This document shows, piece after piece, positions 33,032 to 44,179 of a stretch of 64,000 bases of DNA. The notes under the pieces are model-generated. The model was not told where the DNA came from. It saw nothing but the letters and a program-made list of their open reading frames with translations, and did not search any database. Position numbers and translations under genes: made by a program. This DNA is from Erinaceus europaeus. Lineage: Eukaryota > Chordata > Mammalia > Eulipotyphla > Erinaceidae. The stretch is taken from positions 108,036,524 through 108,100,523 of the forward strand of contig NC_080164.1 of NCBI RefSeq assembly GCF_950295315.1. The letters run 5' to 3'. Each line of letters opens with the position of its first letter. Within the stretch, counting starts at the first letter, position 1.

Positions 33032-33037
33032 GACCTA

Positions 33038-33540
33038 GACCTCTAATAGATTCCTCTCTCCACCATCACTGGTCATGTCCATCAGGAGCATGATTATAAG
33101 CCCTCTTGTGGATCCTCTACAGGATCTTGCCTTCACTGTACAGCAGCAATGACAAGGACTGCCCCACTGTCTGAAGGCAGGCTGGGTCAGTCTACTCTAC
33201 CACTCAAGGAGATTAGTCCTGAAGTGAGTGCAGCCTAGAATGTTCCTACCTATGACCACGGGCTGTGAGCTCAAACTGACAGGGACTCAGAGGTTACACA
33301 GGCTCGGGTGCTAAATATGTGTAGGCATGGCTCTAAATCAGATTGATGGGATTAACAGTTAATAGTATTTATATACTATCTTCTTATTTGGGAGCTACTC
33401 TCTGCCCTGATCTGCTTTCTAGTTCTAGTCTCTACTCTGACACCATTTTCCCAGACAATACTTTTAGTCCACTGGCATGCTAACTGTCAGGTTCAGGCAA
33501 AAATTACTTAAATCATGGTCAGAGTTAATTTCTGTTAGAT
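33038..33540 (+). mobile_element. Old L1 3'-UTR fragment
   Basis: It carries GGATCTTGCCTTCACTGTACAGCAGCAATGA, the TGTTCCTACCTATGACCACGGGC segment and ACACCATTTTCCCAGACAATAC, the same order as in 18750-19065 and in 6790-7040 (antisense). No poly(A) end is seen before the next L1. Confidence 0.65.
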
Positions 33541-33575
33541 AAAGGACAAAATATAACATCATATTCATTTTTTAA

Positions 33576-34130
33576 ATGTCTTTTTTAAATTTTTTTTTCA
33601 TTGTCAGAAAAATGCAAATAAAGACAACATTAAGATACCATCTCACTCCTGTGAGGATGGCATACATCAAAAAGAACAGCAACAACAAATGCTGGAGAGG
33701 CTGTGGGGACAGAGGAACCCTTTTGCACTGCTGGTGGGAATGTAAATTGGTCCAGCCTCTGTGGAGAGCAGTCTGGAGAGCTCTCACAAGGCTAGACATA
33801 GACCTTCCATATGACCCAGTAATTCCTCTCCTGGGAATATACCCCAAGGATTCCATAATGCGCAACCAAAAAGATAAGTGTACATCTATGTTCATAGCAG
33901 CACAATTCATAATAGCTAAAACCTGGAAGGAACCCAGGTGCCCAACAGCAGATGAGTGGCTGAGAAAGCTGTGGTACATATACACAATGGAATACTATGC
34001 AGCTATTAAGAACAATGAGCGCACCTTATCTGACCCATCTTGGACAGAGCTAGAAGGAATTATGTTAAGTCAGCTAAGTCAGAAAGATAAAGATGAGTAT
34101 GGGATGTTCCCACTCATCAACAGAAGTTGA
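33576..34130 (+). pseudogene. L1 ORF2p C-terminal segment
   Basis: The open frame contains [19 protein letters not shown], a cysteine-rich C-terminal region, then [16 protein letters not shown] and [13 protein letters not shown], ending at a TGA. The sequence of this lineage differs clearly from that of the type I copies (for example [13 protein letters not shown] against [10 protein letters not shown]). Confidence 0.9.
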
Positions 34131-35482
34131 GAAGGAAGAACAGAAAGGGAAACTAAAAGCAGGATCTGATTAAATCGAGAGAAGGGCACCAATGTAAAAA
34201 CCCTGTGGTGAAGGGGAGGGTGGCCATTGGGCTTCCTGGCATGGCAGGGGGGTAGGGGGGACAGGGGTGGGTGGTGGGGATGGGACACAGTCTTTCGGTG
34301 GTGGGAATGGTGTTTATGTACAATCCTATTAAAGTGTAAACATATAAATCACTATTTAATTAATATTAGAGGGGAAAAATTGATCATATGTCTAGAACTT
34401 CTTAAAACACAGACTGAGTCCTTTTAATACATAGGCTGTCTTTGATATGTTGATTCTCTCAAAAGCCTAGACCAGGGAGAACAGAAGCAACCGGTAGCAC
34501 AGCTATATACAAGATGCTGGGTATTATACCCCAAACCCTAACAAAGGGACTTTCCAAAGTTAACCCTATCACCAAATAATGTGATGATAACAATAACTAT
34601 CCATTGTCTTCTTGAACCCTAAGACAACAGGAACCTCACATTTACACTATAGAGCCTATATTTCCCCCAGTCCTGGGACCATAGGGTAGGGCCCACTTTT
34701 CTACATGCTGCTCTCAATTCAAATAAAATAATATTGCATCCACGGATCCCAACCTAATCAATGCAACAAGTGCCACCCCAGCATGCTTCACTTCAGAATG
34801 TGACCAGAGACTTCAGGTGTGGAATGACAACCCTTCAGCTTCATCACTCGGGTGAGACCTTTCCTTTCATAGTATTCTCTAATTCCATTCCAGGTGGTCC
34901 ACTCCCCAATAAAGTCCCCAAACCTAGATATAGTCCAGGTCCCCTGAGATAGAAAATAGGTTCACACATGCCCATAAACTAGGGAAAAAATATATACCTG
35001 AAAGCTTAAGTACACAAGAGTATTCAGGGAATACCCCCCAACACTTCATCTGCACTATTCCAGTCTTTAGGTCCATGACTGTTCAACAATTTGTTTGGCT
35101 ATGTATGTTAACTCTCTTTTCAGCCACCAGGTTCTGGATGCCAGCAAGATGCTGACCAGACTTCCCTGGACAAATGACCCCATCAATGTGTACTGGAGCT
35201 CTGCTTCCTCAGAGCCCCACCCTACTAGGGAAAGAGAGAGGCAGACTGGGAGTATGGATCAACCAGTCAACACCCATGTTCAGTGGGGAAGCAGTTACAG
35301 AAGCCAGACCTTCCACCCTCTGCAACCCACAACGACCCTGGATCCATACTCCCAGAGAGATAGAGAATGGGAAGGCTATTAGAGGAGGGGATGGGATATG
35401 GAGATCAGGTTATGGGAGTTCTGTGGAATTGTACCCTTCTTATTCTATGGTTTTGTTAATGTCTCCTTTCTTAAATAAAAAA
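33585..35482 (+). mobile_element. L1, type II: ORF2 C-terminus with ~1.35-kb 3' UTR
   Basis: A 5'-truncated L1 whose ORF2 frame (33576-34130, ending FPLINRS) is followed by 1345 bp of UTR and a short poly(A) at about 35475-35482. There is no A-rich tract between the ORF2 stop and 35470 that could mark two separate insertions. The distal half (35040-35480) is the sequence that recurs alone elsewhere in the window. The UTR includes a G-rich stretch at 34220-34290. Confidence 0.85.
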
Positions 35483-35930
35483 AATGGGGCTTAATGGTCT
35501 ATAGTCAACAGTAAATATACAATAATTCATACATGCATAACATTTCCACATAACAATATAACCCCCACAAGGTCCTCTTCTGCCATTATGTTTCAGGACC
35601 TGAAACCCCACCCCTGCCCCCAGAGTCTTTGACTTTGGTGCAATACACCAACTCCAGTCCAAGAGTTTTCGCTTCTGATCTTATTTTTCAACTTCTATCT
35701 ATGAGTGAGATCATCCCATATTCCGCCTTTTGTTTCTGACTTATCTCACTGAACATTTTATCTTTGAGCTCCACCCAAGAATAAGAGGGGAGCCCCTCTG
35801 TTGTTTTCTGTAGCTCAGCTATTTTGTTACATTGTTTCAATATGGTATTAGCTTATTCAGCTAGTTGTGCTCTTAGGTCACATATTTCAGCTTTCAGCTC
35901 TCTGATTACCTTGAGATAGTGTTTTCTTTT

Positions 35931-36275
35931 CTTTTCTTTTTTTTTTTGCCTCCAGGGTTATTTCTGGGGCTTAGTGCCTGCACCATGAATCTCCTGATCC
36001 TGGAGGCCATTTTTCCCCTTTTGTTGTCCTTGTTGTTGCAGCCTTGTTGTTGTCATTATTGTTGTTGTTGATCTTGTTTGTTGTTGGACAGGACAAAGAG
36101 AAATGGAGAGAGGAGGGAAGACAGAGAGGGGGAGAGAAAGATAGACACTTGCAAACCTGCTTCACCACCTGTGAAGCAACTCCCCTGCAGGTGGGGAGTT
36201 GAACCTGGATCCTTATACCAGACCTTGCACTTTGCAGCACATGTGCTTAACTGGCTGTGCTACCACCTGACCCCT
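35931..36275 (-). mobile_element. tRNA-derived SINE (type A), full length, with TSD
   Basis: The complete element is visible antisense: poly(T), tail module (GCCTCCAGGGTTATTTCTGG...TGATCCTGGAGGC), CAACAA-type spacer, body, linker and head ending CCACCTGACCCC. The flanks carry TGAGATAGTGTTTTCTTTT at 35912-35930 and 36275-36293. It inserted into L1 ORF1 sequence. Confidence 0.92.
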
Positions 36276-36394
36276 GAGATAGTGTTTTCTTTTGTAGTCT
36301 CATTTGCTATGTTTTCATTTCTGATGATATTACTTTCAAACTCTTTCCTCACTCCTGTGGATAATATCTCAGTTAGTGCTTAGATCTTGTCCTC

Positions 36395-36898
36395 TTTTTT
36401 TTTTAATTTTTTATTTAAGAAAGGATTAATGAACAAAAACATAAGGTAGGAGGGGTACAACTCCACACAATTTCCACCACCCAATCTCCATAACTCACCC
36501 CCTCCCATGATAGCTTTCCCATTCTCTAGCCCTCTGGGAGCATGGACCCAGGGTCATTGAGGGTTGCAGAAGGTAGAAGGTCTGGCTTCTGTAATTGCTT
36601 CCCCGCTGAACATGGGCATTGACTGGTCGGTCCATACTCCCAGTCTGCCTCTCTCTTTCCCTAGTAAGGTGTGTCTCTGGGGATGCTGAGCTCCAGGACA
36701 CATTGGTGGGGTCTTCAATCCAGGGAAGCCTTGCCAGCATCCTGGTGGCATCTGGAACCTGGTGATTGAAAAGAGAGTTAACATACGAAGCCAAACAATT
36801 TGTTGAGCAATCATGGATCCCAAGCTTGGAATAGTGGAGAGGAAGTGTTAGGGAGGTACTCACTGCAAACTCTAATGTACTTCTGCTTTCAGGTATAT
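36395..36898 (-). mobile_element. Type II L1 3'-UTR insertion with TSD
   Basis: An antisense copy beginning with T's at 36395. ATCTTGTCCTC at 36384-36394 and 36899-36909 flanks it. The host is the L1 at 35487-37440. Confidence 0.85.
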
Positions 36899-37440
36899 AT
36901 CTTGTCCTCATTCTTATGTGCTTCTGCCTATGGGGAGGGGTGGTTATCTAGGCTTTTGTCCTGGTTCATTTTTCCAATGTTTCTTCTTGGTTTAACTATT
37001 GTATATGGTGCGTTATGAGGTCCCTCTTTCAGTACTATTCAGTCCACTAATCCCACTTGCCTGGATTGACTTGTGTCTAAGTAAGGTACTTAAAGAGTTT
37101 ACAATTATGGAAATTAACAGTTGTTCCAATGTTGTCTCAATCCTTGAGGTGAAACATGATGGGTGTTAAACACTCTTTTGTTCTTTATCTTTCCTGTAGG
37201 CTATGGGAACCTGTGGTGTTTTTTTTTTTAACTATAAGTAGATTTTTTAGCTTAATTACTCACTCCTAACATAGAGATAAAACAGGATGGGAGAGAGATA
37301 GCACAGTGGTTATGCAAAGAGACTCCCTCATCTCAAGGGTCCAAAGTCCTGCCTAATTCAGCATCTCTCACAGCAGCCACAGCCAAACTAGGCAGCAGTC
37401 CTTGGCCTTATGAATATGGGTGTCACATAGTCTATTTTCA

Positions 37441-37585
37441 GTCTTGGCATCCTTTCATGGCCCATGTAGCTCAATGGCCTGTCATGTAAATATGTGCAAA
37501 TGTATCCCCACAAAGAATGGTTCAACTCAACAATGTTCATATTTATTTTTAATTTCATAACACCTCCTTTCTTTCTTTCTCTCTT
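37441..37585. other. Unassigned sequence with (CTTT)n-like end
   Basis: Nothing recognised. A CTTT-rich stretch lies at about 37567-37595. Confidence 0.4.
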
Positions 37586-37589
37586 CCTT

Positions 37590-38300
37590 TCCTTTTATTG
37601 ATTTAATAATGATCAGCAGTAAGATAAGGATAAGAGGGGTACAATTCCACACAATTCCCAGCACCAGAGTTCTGAATCCTATCCCCTCCATGGGAAACTT
37701 TACTATTCTTTATTCCTCTGGGAGCATGGACTCAGGATTATTATGGGGTACAGAAGGTAAAAGGTCTGGTTTCCGTAATTGCTTCTCTGAGGGACATGAG
37801 AATTGGTAAACTCCTAGCCTGTTTCTATCTTTCTTTAGTGGGGTAGGACTCTGGGGAGGTGGGGTTCCAGGGCACATTTGTGAGGTCATTGGCCCAAGGA
37901 AGACAGGTTGGCATCATGGTAACATCTGCAACTTGGTGGCTGGAAAACATTAACATATAAAGCAGAAAAAAAATGTTTAACAATCTGGTATCTAAAAATA
38001 ATAACATAGCAGATGAGATTTGGGGTCTCTATTTTGGAAAGCACTAGTAGGTCCATTTTAGGTATATTCCAAGGGTCCCATGACTTTACTAATTTTTGCC
38101 TGAGCCTGACAGCTAATATGACGGGAGGCTAAAGGTATATCTGGGATGATGGTGTCAGAGTTGGAAATAGGACTAGAAAGCTGTATCAGGGAAGAGAGTA
38201 GCTTCCAAATATGGGAAGAGTATATAAATACCTTTAATTATAAACCCCACTGATCTGATCTGGGATCCATATTCAGCCCAGGAGCTTCCACAGCACTTTC
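37590..38300 (-). mobile_element. Old L1 3'-UTR retroposon (antisense)
   Basis: TTGATTTAATAATGATCAGCAG start, GAGGGGTACAATTCCACACAATTCCC, the CTCTGGGAGCATGGACTC and ATCTGCAACTTGGTGGCTGG segments, to TGATCTGATCTGGGATCCAT. Colinear with 6113-7042 but more diverged. Confidence 0.78.
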
Positions 38301-38309
38301 TATGACAAC

Positions 38310-38945
38310 TGGGGGAGTCTGATTAAATTTAGCATCAACTGCATGTTATTTCTTCCAAAGAGGATGAAGTAATATTAAGGTTCATGTGTGTTTCTCCACT
38401 CTTTGGAAATAAAACCATGCATAAAACCATTCCAGCAGGTGGTTTCTCTGAAGATGGAGTAGCCATCTTCTGGCTCTCACTGGCATGCATAGTATCACAT
38501 GGAGTATCTTGGCCAGAGGCTGCAGAACTCACCTGTCCTCATATTCCAGGGACTAACTTCTCCCTTTAGTGAAGTTCTTCCTGTTGCTGAGAGCCAAGCT
38601 TGACTGGGAGTAGGACTGGCTCAGCTGCCTCTGCTCTGTACTTGGCCATGTTTTTTTTTTTTTTTTCCGAAGCATTTCCTAGTCATCTTGCTTGATGATG
38701 CCAAATAGACCTGATATGCTTTTTGATACACAAGGGATTTTGTCAAGAACATTCTGTCTAATATCCTGTTCTTTTGGAAGCAAAGAAGCAGCAGGTGTTT
38801 TCTGGGAAACATACTTTTTAAGTACATCTGAAAAAATAACTCTCTAGGAAGATTTTCTTACTAAATAAAAAACAGCTTATTTTCAATACAAAGGTTGCAG
38901 TTCCAAGAGACAATTATTAATCAAAAATGTTTAATTGAAATGAAA
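38310..38945. other. Unassigned sequence with internal poly(T)
   Basis: No repeat is recognised. A T-run at about 38650-38667 could be the antisense poly(A) of a retrocopy lying to its right (38668-38830). The minus-strand frames at 38335-38532 and 38621-38827 have no motif known to me. Confidence 0.35.
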
Positions 38946-38949
38946 CCAG

Positions 38950-39335
38950 GGACATATTATTTTTATTTTATTAGTGACTTAATAATAATTAACAAGATTA
39001 TAATATAAAAGGAGTACAGTTCCTAGCACCAGAGTTCCGTGTCCCATCCCCTCCATTGGAAGCTTCTCTATTGTTTATTATTCTGGGAGTATGGACCAAA
39101 ATTCTGTATGGGGTGCAGAAAGTGGGAGGTCTGGCTTCTGTAATTGCTTCTCCACTGGACATGAACATTGGCAGGTGGATCCATATCCCCAGCCTATTTC
39201 AATCTTTCCCTGGTGGGACAGGGGTCTAGAATGGGAAGTCAAGATGGCATCATGGTAGTGTCTGCATCTTTGTGGCTGAAAAACATTAAGATATAAAGCA
39301 TAACAAATTGTTTAACAAACAGGAACTTCTCATCT
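38950..39335 (-). mobile_element. Old L1 3'-UTR retroposon (antisense)
   Basis: TTATTAGTGACTTAATAATAATTAACAAG, CCATCCCCTCCATTGGAAGC and GGCATCATGGTAGTGTCTGC segments, as in 27240-27743. Confidence 0.72.
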
Positions 39336-39339
39336 CACC

Positions 39340-39800
39340 TTTGTCCTTTTCAGCACCCCTTTTCCAATTCATAGATGAGTTATAATATTACACCATGGTT
39401 TCTCTTTGTTCCCTTTTCTCTACTTTCTCTCCTGCTGGTCTGGAAATCCTGCTCCCTCTTCAGAAAATATTCTTCTAATGATTTTCATCAAAGTCAACAA
39501 CAGTTTCTCCCTCCTTTCATACAAGAAGTGGCCATAAGATTTTTGAAAAGATCAGATAGTGGAAAGAGGGTATAAACTCTACATGGTTTTTGGTGGAATA
39601 AGATGGGTATTGAGACAAGCTTAGAAAGAGATCATGTTTGCTTCACTAATGTGACAAGCACTCTTGTTTCTTTTTGTTATATTTATAAGAAAAAAAATCA
39701 CTTACTATTCCAGACTCTTATTTCAAAATTTGGAAAATATTCATTAGTCACATTGAGTAATTTCTGAGCAAGCAAATAGCATTAAAACTTAAAAAAAAAA
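39340..39800. other. Unassigned sequence
   Basis: No feature supported. Confidence 0.45.
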
Positions 39801-39802
39801 AT

Positions 39803-40012
39803 TGGGGCCAGGTGGTGGCACACTTCATTAAGAGTGCACACTACAGAGCACAAAGACCCAGGTTCAAAGGCCCTAGTCCCCACCTGCAGGAGGAAAGCTT
39901 CACAAGTGGTAAAGCAGGACTACAAGTCTCTCTCTTTCTTTCTCTCTCCCCTCTCCTCTCAATTTCTGTCTGTTTCTATCCAATAATAAATAAAATAATA
40001 AATTAAATTAAA
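39803..40012 (+). mobile_element. tRNA-derived SINE (type A), short form
   Basis: GGGGCCAGGTGGTGGCACAC head, GGTTCAAAGGCC B-box region, TC-rich body and CCAATAATAAATAAAATAATAAA end. Confidence 0.9.
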
Positions 40013-40605
40013 ATAACTTTAAAATTCACGTGAAGATGTTAGAAGACTTTGAAATATATGCTCATTTAACTAAAACTACTAAAAGATTTAATTGAAATAA
40101 TACTCTAGTATACACTAATTTACAAAAAAATTCAATCACCTATTCAGATTGCAAATATTGTCCATATGGGTGTTAGAATGACAAGCCTCTTGTTTTTGCA
40201 GCCACACACAGATCTACACTGTAATAGTTTTTTTATTTTTATTGCTTCTTTTCTCTAACAGTATCCTAAATCTACATGAAGTGAAATACCCTTGTAAGAC
40301 CAAAATCTCTCCTGATTTAATATCAAAGGTTTTTAACCAGAAGCATTTATGTCTTCATTTATGTTTTTAACCAGAAGGTTAAGCTAGAGACTCCATGAAT
40401 TATATAGCTGTGACAGGTATATTTATTGATATGTCTGTGCTACTACTTTTAGGAGGTATATTAGGCACAGTACAAATTACAGGAAAATTAAAATAATCAT
40501 TGAAACTTTCAAACAGTTGTCCCATAAAAAATTGTCCCATAAATATCTATTGGACAATGAAAATTCCTAAGTATGAATAAATAAGTAATAGAGAATTAAA
40601 ATAAT
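40013..40605. other. Unassigned AT-rich sequence
   Basis: No repeat, frame or RNA gene recognised. Confidence 0.45.
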
Positions 40606-40607
40606 GG

Positions 40608-40805
40608 GGGCTGAGTGGTGGCATACCTAGTTAAGCACACATGTTACCTTTCACAAGGATCTGGGTTTGATTCCCTGGTCTCCACCTGCAGGGGAAAAGC
40701 TTTGAGAATGGCGAAGCAGTGTTGCCGGTGTCTCTCTGTCTCTTACCCTATCATCCCCTTCCCTCTCAATTTCTGGCTCTTTATGCAATAAATAAAGAAA
40801 AATAA
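40608..40805 (+). mobile_element. tRNA-derived SINE (type A), short form
   Basis: GGGGGCTGAGTGGTGGCATACC head, GGTTTGATTCCCTGGTCTCC, linker, TC-rich body and an AATAAATAAAGAAAAATAA end. Confidence 0.88.
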
Positions 40806-40829
40806 TTTAAGGTATTTTACAAAATAATG

Positions 40830-41031
40830 GGGGGCAGGTGATGGTGCACCTGGATATGCACACACATTATAATTCACAAGGACCTGGGTTCAAACCCCTG
40901 GTCCCCACCTGTAGGGGAAAAGCTTCATGAAGAAGGCCTGCAGGTGTTTGCGTCTCTTTCCTTCTATATCTCTATTTCCCTTGTTAACTTCTCTCTGTCT
41001 CTATCCAGTAATAAATAAATAAATAAGAAAT
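40830..41031 (+). mobile_element. tRNA-derived SINE (type A), short form
   Basis: GGGGGCAGGTGATGGTGCACC head and GGTTCAAACCCCTGGTCCCC. The linker is shortened at AAGCTTCATGAAGAAGG, then the TC body and an (AAAT)n end. Confidence 0.88.
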
Positions 41032-41039
41032 TAATGTCT

Positions 41040-41249
41040 TTGGTGTATTGCGCCAAAGTAAAAGTCTCTGGGGTGGGTGGGTGGAGAGAGTTCAGGTCCT
41101 GGAAAAGGATGGCAGAGGACCTAGTGGGGGGTTTTATTGTTATGTGGAAAACTGAGAAATGTTATGCATCTACAAACTATTGTATTCATTGTCAAATGTA
41201 AAACATTAATTCCCTGATAAAGGAAAAAAATTTTAAGTAAATAAAAAAA
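41040..41249 (+). mobile_element. L1 type I 3' UTR, 5'-truncated
   Basis: TGGTGTATTGCGCCAAAGTA to CATTAATTCCCTGATAAAGG and an A-rich tail. TAATGTCT at 41032-41039 and 41250-41257 is a short candidate TSD. Confidence 0.82.
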
Positions 41250-41449
41250 TAATGTCTAGTATTTTTGGTCTGCTTATGTATTCTTGGATTTTTCTTTCAT
41301 TCTATTTCAAGTTGCTAATTACAATAAATGTGTGTTTTCTATTTTTCTACCAATAAAAGTTTTTCAAGGTCCAAATGTTTTTGAAAACACATGATTAAAA
41401 CTACTTTTTCTTTGAAAACTTTATGGTCTCTGTTAAACCTTGCAAGTTA

Positions 41450-41865
41450 GTGTCATTAGTGATTATCACTTATGCCTGTGGAATTATTCATGGAGAAGCT
41501 GGTTGAACAGAAGTTCTTTTGTTTCTCAGGGGGATGTCCAAGAGTTTGTTGGAGACAGACCCCCACTGACTTGAGGGAAGCTTTGGAGCTGTAGGTTCTT
41601 TCCCTATATCCCTCTGTCTCTCTGTTTCTATATTTGTCTTTGTCTGAAAAACTGCCAGAAAAGAAGGGGACTGATTTTGTTTTAGTCTTCCTTGCAATTG
41701 GGTTTGTATCATCAAATATGTCCTTGAGGTTTAGGTGGGAAAGTATTCCACCAATGTTTTCCTCTAAGTATTTGATAGTTTCTGGTGTAACATCCAGGTC
41801 CTTGATCCATTTGGAGTTGAGTTTTGTTTCTGGTGAGATAAAGTGGTACAATTGTTGTAGCTGTC
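41450..41865 (-). mobile_element. L1 ORF2 fragment (antisense), type II-like
   Basis: The minus frame around 41640-41851 encodes [20 protein letters not shown] followed by [10 protein letters not shown], the ORF2p C-terminal part, closest to the copy at 61700-61860. The left portion (41450-41640) is not recognised as L1. Confidence 0.75.
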
Positions 41866-41929
41866 TCTCCTGCCTTTCCTATCTCTCTCCATCTCCCATC
41901 ACTCTCCCCACACCTCTTCTTCTCAATCT

Positions 41930-43895
41930 TTTTTTTTTATTTATACAAAGGAAACACTGACAAAACCATAGGATAAGAGGGGAAGAACTCCACACAATTC
42001 CCACTACCAGAACTCCATATCCCATCCCCTTCCTTGATAGCTTTCTTATTTTTTATCCCTCTGGGAGTGTGGACCCAGGATCATTATAGGATGAAGAAGG
42101 TGGAAGGTCTGGCTGCTGTAACTGCTTTCCCGCTGAACATGGCCATTGACAGGTCGATCCATACTCCCAGCCTGCCTCTCTCTTTCCCTAGTGGGGTGGG
42201 GCTCTAGCTCCAGGACACATTGGTGTGATTGTCTGTCCAGGGAAGTCTGGTTGGCATCATGGCAGCATCTGGAACCTGGTGGCTAAAAAGAGAGTTAGCA
42301 TATAAAGCCTAATAAGTTGTTGACTAATCATGAACCTAAAGGCTAGAGTAGTGAAGATGAAGAGTGGGGGGGTATCCATTTTGTAGATAGCTAGTAGGCA
42401 TATATTAGTTATATTCCAAAGGACCTGTGGGTTTTTGTGGGTTTTTTTTTTTTGCCTGAAGTCTGATATGCAGGTGGATCCAAGTTATTGTTTGGGGAAA
42501 TTATGTCATGGTTGGAAAAAGGACCGGAAAGCTGGCTCAGGGAAGAGAGTAGCTCCCTAATATGGGAAAGGGTTATAAATATTGTTGTCTGTAAACCCCA
42601 CTGATGTTATTTTGCTGAGGAGCCTATGTGACCTCTGCATCCCTGTAGATCTGAGCTCACATCCTGTGGTTATATGTAGGAACATTCAAGCTGCCCCAAT
42701 TTCAGGACCCATCTTCCTCAGTTGTAGCATAGAGTATGTTGTCCAGCCTTCCTTCAGAGGATGGAATGTTCTCTACCATTGTTGATCCAAGTTGAGGGCA
42801 AGGTTCTATGGGGACCCACAAAAGGGTCTGTTTTGTTGTTTCTGATAGAGATGACCAGTAACAATGGAGAGAGGGATTTATTTGAGGTCTAGGCCCATCA
42901 TGTCTGTTTGAGATTCTCAGGACTCCCCAACTAGGGCCCCAGCTGATGGGGTGGCCTGATAGTGACTAAAGAGTCATCATTAAAGTACGCCAGTCTCTTG
43001 CCCTTATTCAGCTTTTGTAGTCCTTACTTTGATAAGGATAGCTTGGGAGTGAATGAGGGAAGTATAATAGGAATTAAGTGAGGAGGATATCTAAGTAGAC
43101 ACTATTTTATTATGAACTTCATACTGACTCACTGCAGACTATTATGTACTTTTCCTTTCAGGTATATATTTTGCCCTAATTTATGGATACATGTGAACAT
43201 ATGCCCTATTGCATGGGACCTGGTCTATATCTAGGTTTTGGGACTTTGTTAGGAAGTGAACCACCTGGAATGGAATTAGAGAATCCTATGAAAGGAAAGG
43301 TCTCACCTGAGTAATGAGGCTGAAGGGTTGACATTCCATGCTTGACATCTATAGACATAGTCTGAAGTGAAGCATGCTGAGGTGGTACTCGTTGCATTGA
43401 TTAGGTTGGGATCAGGGATGTGATATCATTTGGTATGATTTGAGAGAAGCATGTAAGAAAATTAACCCCATCCTAGAGATTTCAGGACTGGGGAAACATA
43501 GGCTCTATAGAGGAAGTGGGAGGTTCCTGCTGTCTTAGGGCTTAAGAAGGCAATAGATAGTTATTGCTATAATCACATTATTTGGCAATGGGTTTAACTT
43601 TGAAAAATCTCTTTGTTAGGATTTGCTGTATCATACACAACATCACAATAATTTATTCCCTTGACATTATTTTTATATAGCTGTGCCACTGGTTGCTTCT
43701 GTCCTCCCTGGTATAAGCTTTTAGGAGAGTCAACATTTCAAAGACTCAGTCTGTGATCTGTGTTTTTAAAAGTTTGAGACATTCAATCAATTTTTCCCCT
43801 CCCATATTAATTAAATAGTGATTTACATGACTACAAGTTAATAGGAGTATACATAAACACCATTCCCACCACCAAAAGACTGTATCCCATCCTTC
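41930..43895 (-). mobile_element. Longest type II L1 3' UTR copy (antisense, ~1.96 kb)
   Basis: Poly(A) is seen as T's at 41930-41940. The copy is colinear with 6113-7042 and then continues to the right through a segment (42800-43100) not present in the other copies. It then matches 34990-34290 in order, including CCTGGTCTATATCTAGGTTTTGGGACTTTGTTAG, and ends within the GGTGTTTATGTA... segment that follows ORF2 at 34300. This shows that the UTR segments travel together. Confidence 0.8.
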
Positions 43896-43933
43896 TCCCC
43901 CACTCCTCCCTATGTATATGTGTATATATATAT

Positions 43934-44174
43934 AACTCCAAGGTTATCGCTAGGTTTGGTCCCTGCACTATGAATCCAATGCTCCTGGAGGCCATTTTTT
44001 CCCATTTTGTTGTTATTGTTGGATAAGACAGTGAGAACTTGCATGAGAAGGGAAAGACAGCTTGTGAAGCAACCCCCTGCAAGTGGGGAGCTCAGGGCTC
44101 AAATAGAATCCTTATGCTGGTCCTTGTGTTTCACTCCATGTTCACTTAACCTGGTAAGCCACCACCCAGCCCCT
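43934..44174 (-). mobile_element. tRNA-derived SINE (type A), antisense
   Basis: The tail module complement (CTCCAAGGTTATCGCTAGG...GCTCCTGGAGGCC), a shortened body and a head ending CCACCACCCAGCCCC. Confidence 0.85.
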
Positions 44175-44179
44175 TCTTT

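Larger units (their letters stand above)
27744..33037 (+). mobile_element. Class II (betaretrovirus-like) endogenous provirus, defective
   Basis: A complete proviral frame of 5282 bp, 27750-33031, flanked by the 6-bp duplication GACCTA (27744-27749 and 33032-33037), the length typical of betaretroviral integration. Two ~346-bp LTRs, a Lys-tRNA-type primer site, a splice donor, gag remnants, the RT connection domain, RNase H and integrase follow in order. The internal region is far shorter than a full provirus: most of gag, protease and the RT catalytic core are deleted, and no env is recognised. It is non-functional. Hand comparison of the LTRs finds about 19 differences (roughly 5-6%), so the insertion is not recent. 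Confidence 0.93.
35487..37440 (-). mobile_element. L1 type I (antisense) lacking nearly all of ORF2
   Basis: From left to right: 3' UTR and ORF2 end (35487-35795), an abrupt switch at about 35797 to the ORF1 coiled-coil coding region, the ORF1 start region (near 36980-36990) and a 5' UTR to about 37440. About 4.5 kb of internal L1 is missing. The copy is interrupted by a SINE (35931-36275) and a type II 3'-UTR insertion (36395-36898). Confidence 0.8.

Noticed and set aside
38335..38532. Host coding exon on the minus strand
   Set aside because: No recognisable domain or convincing splice-site pairing is visible; too short to support.
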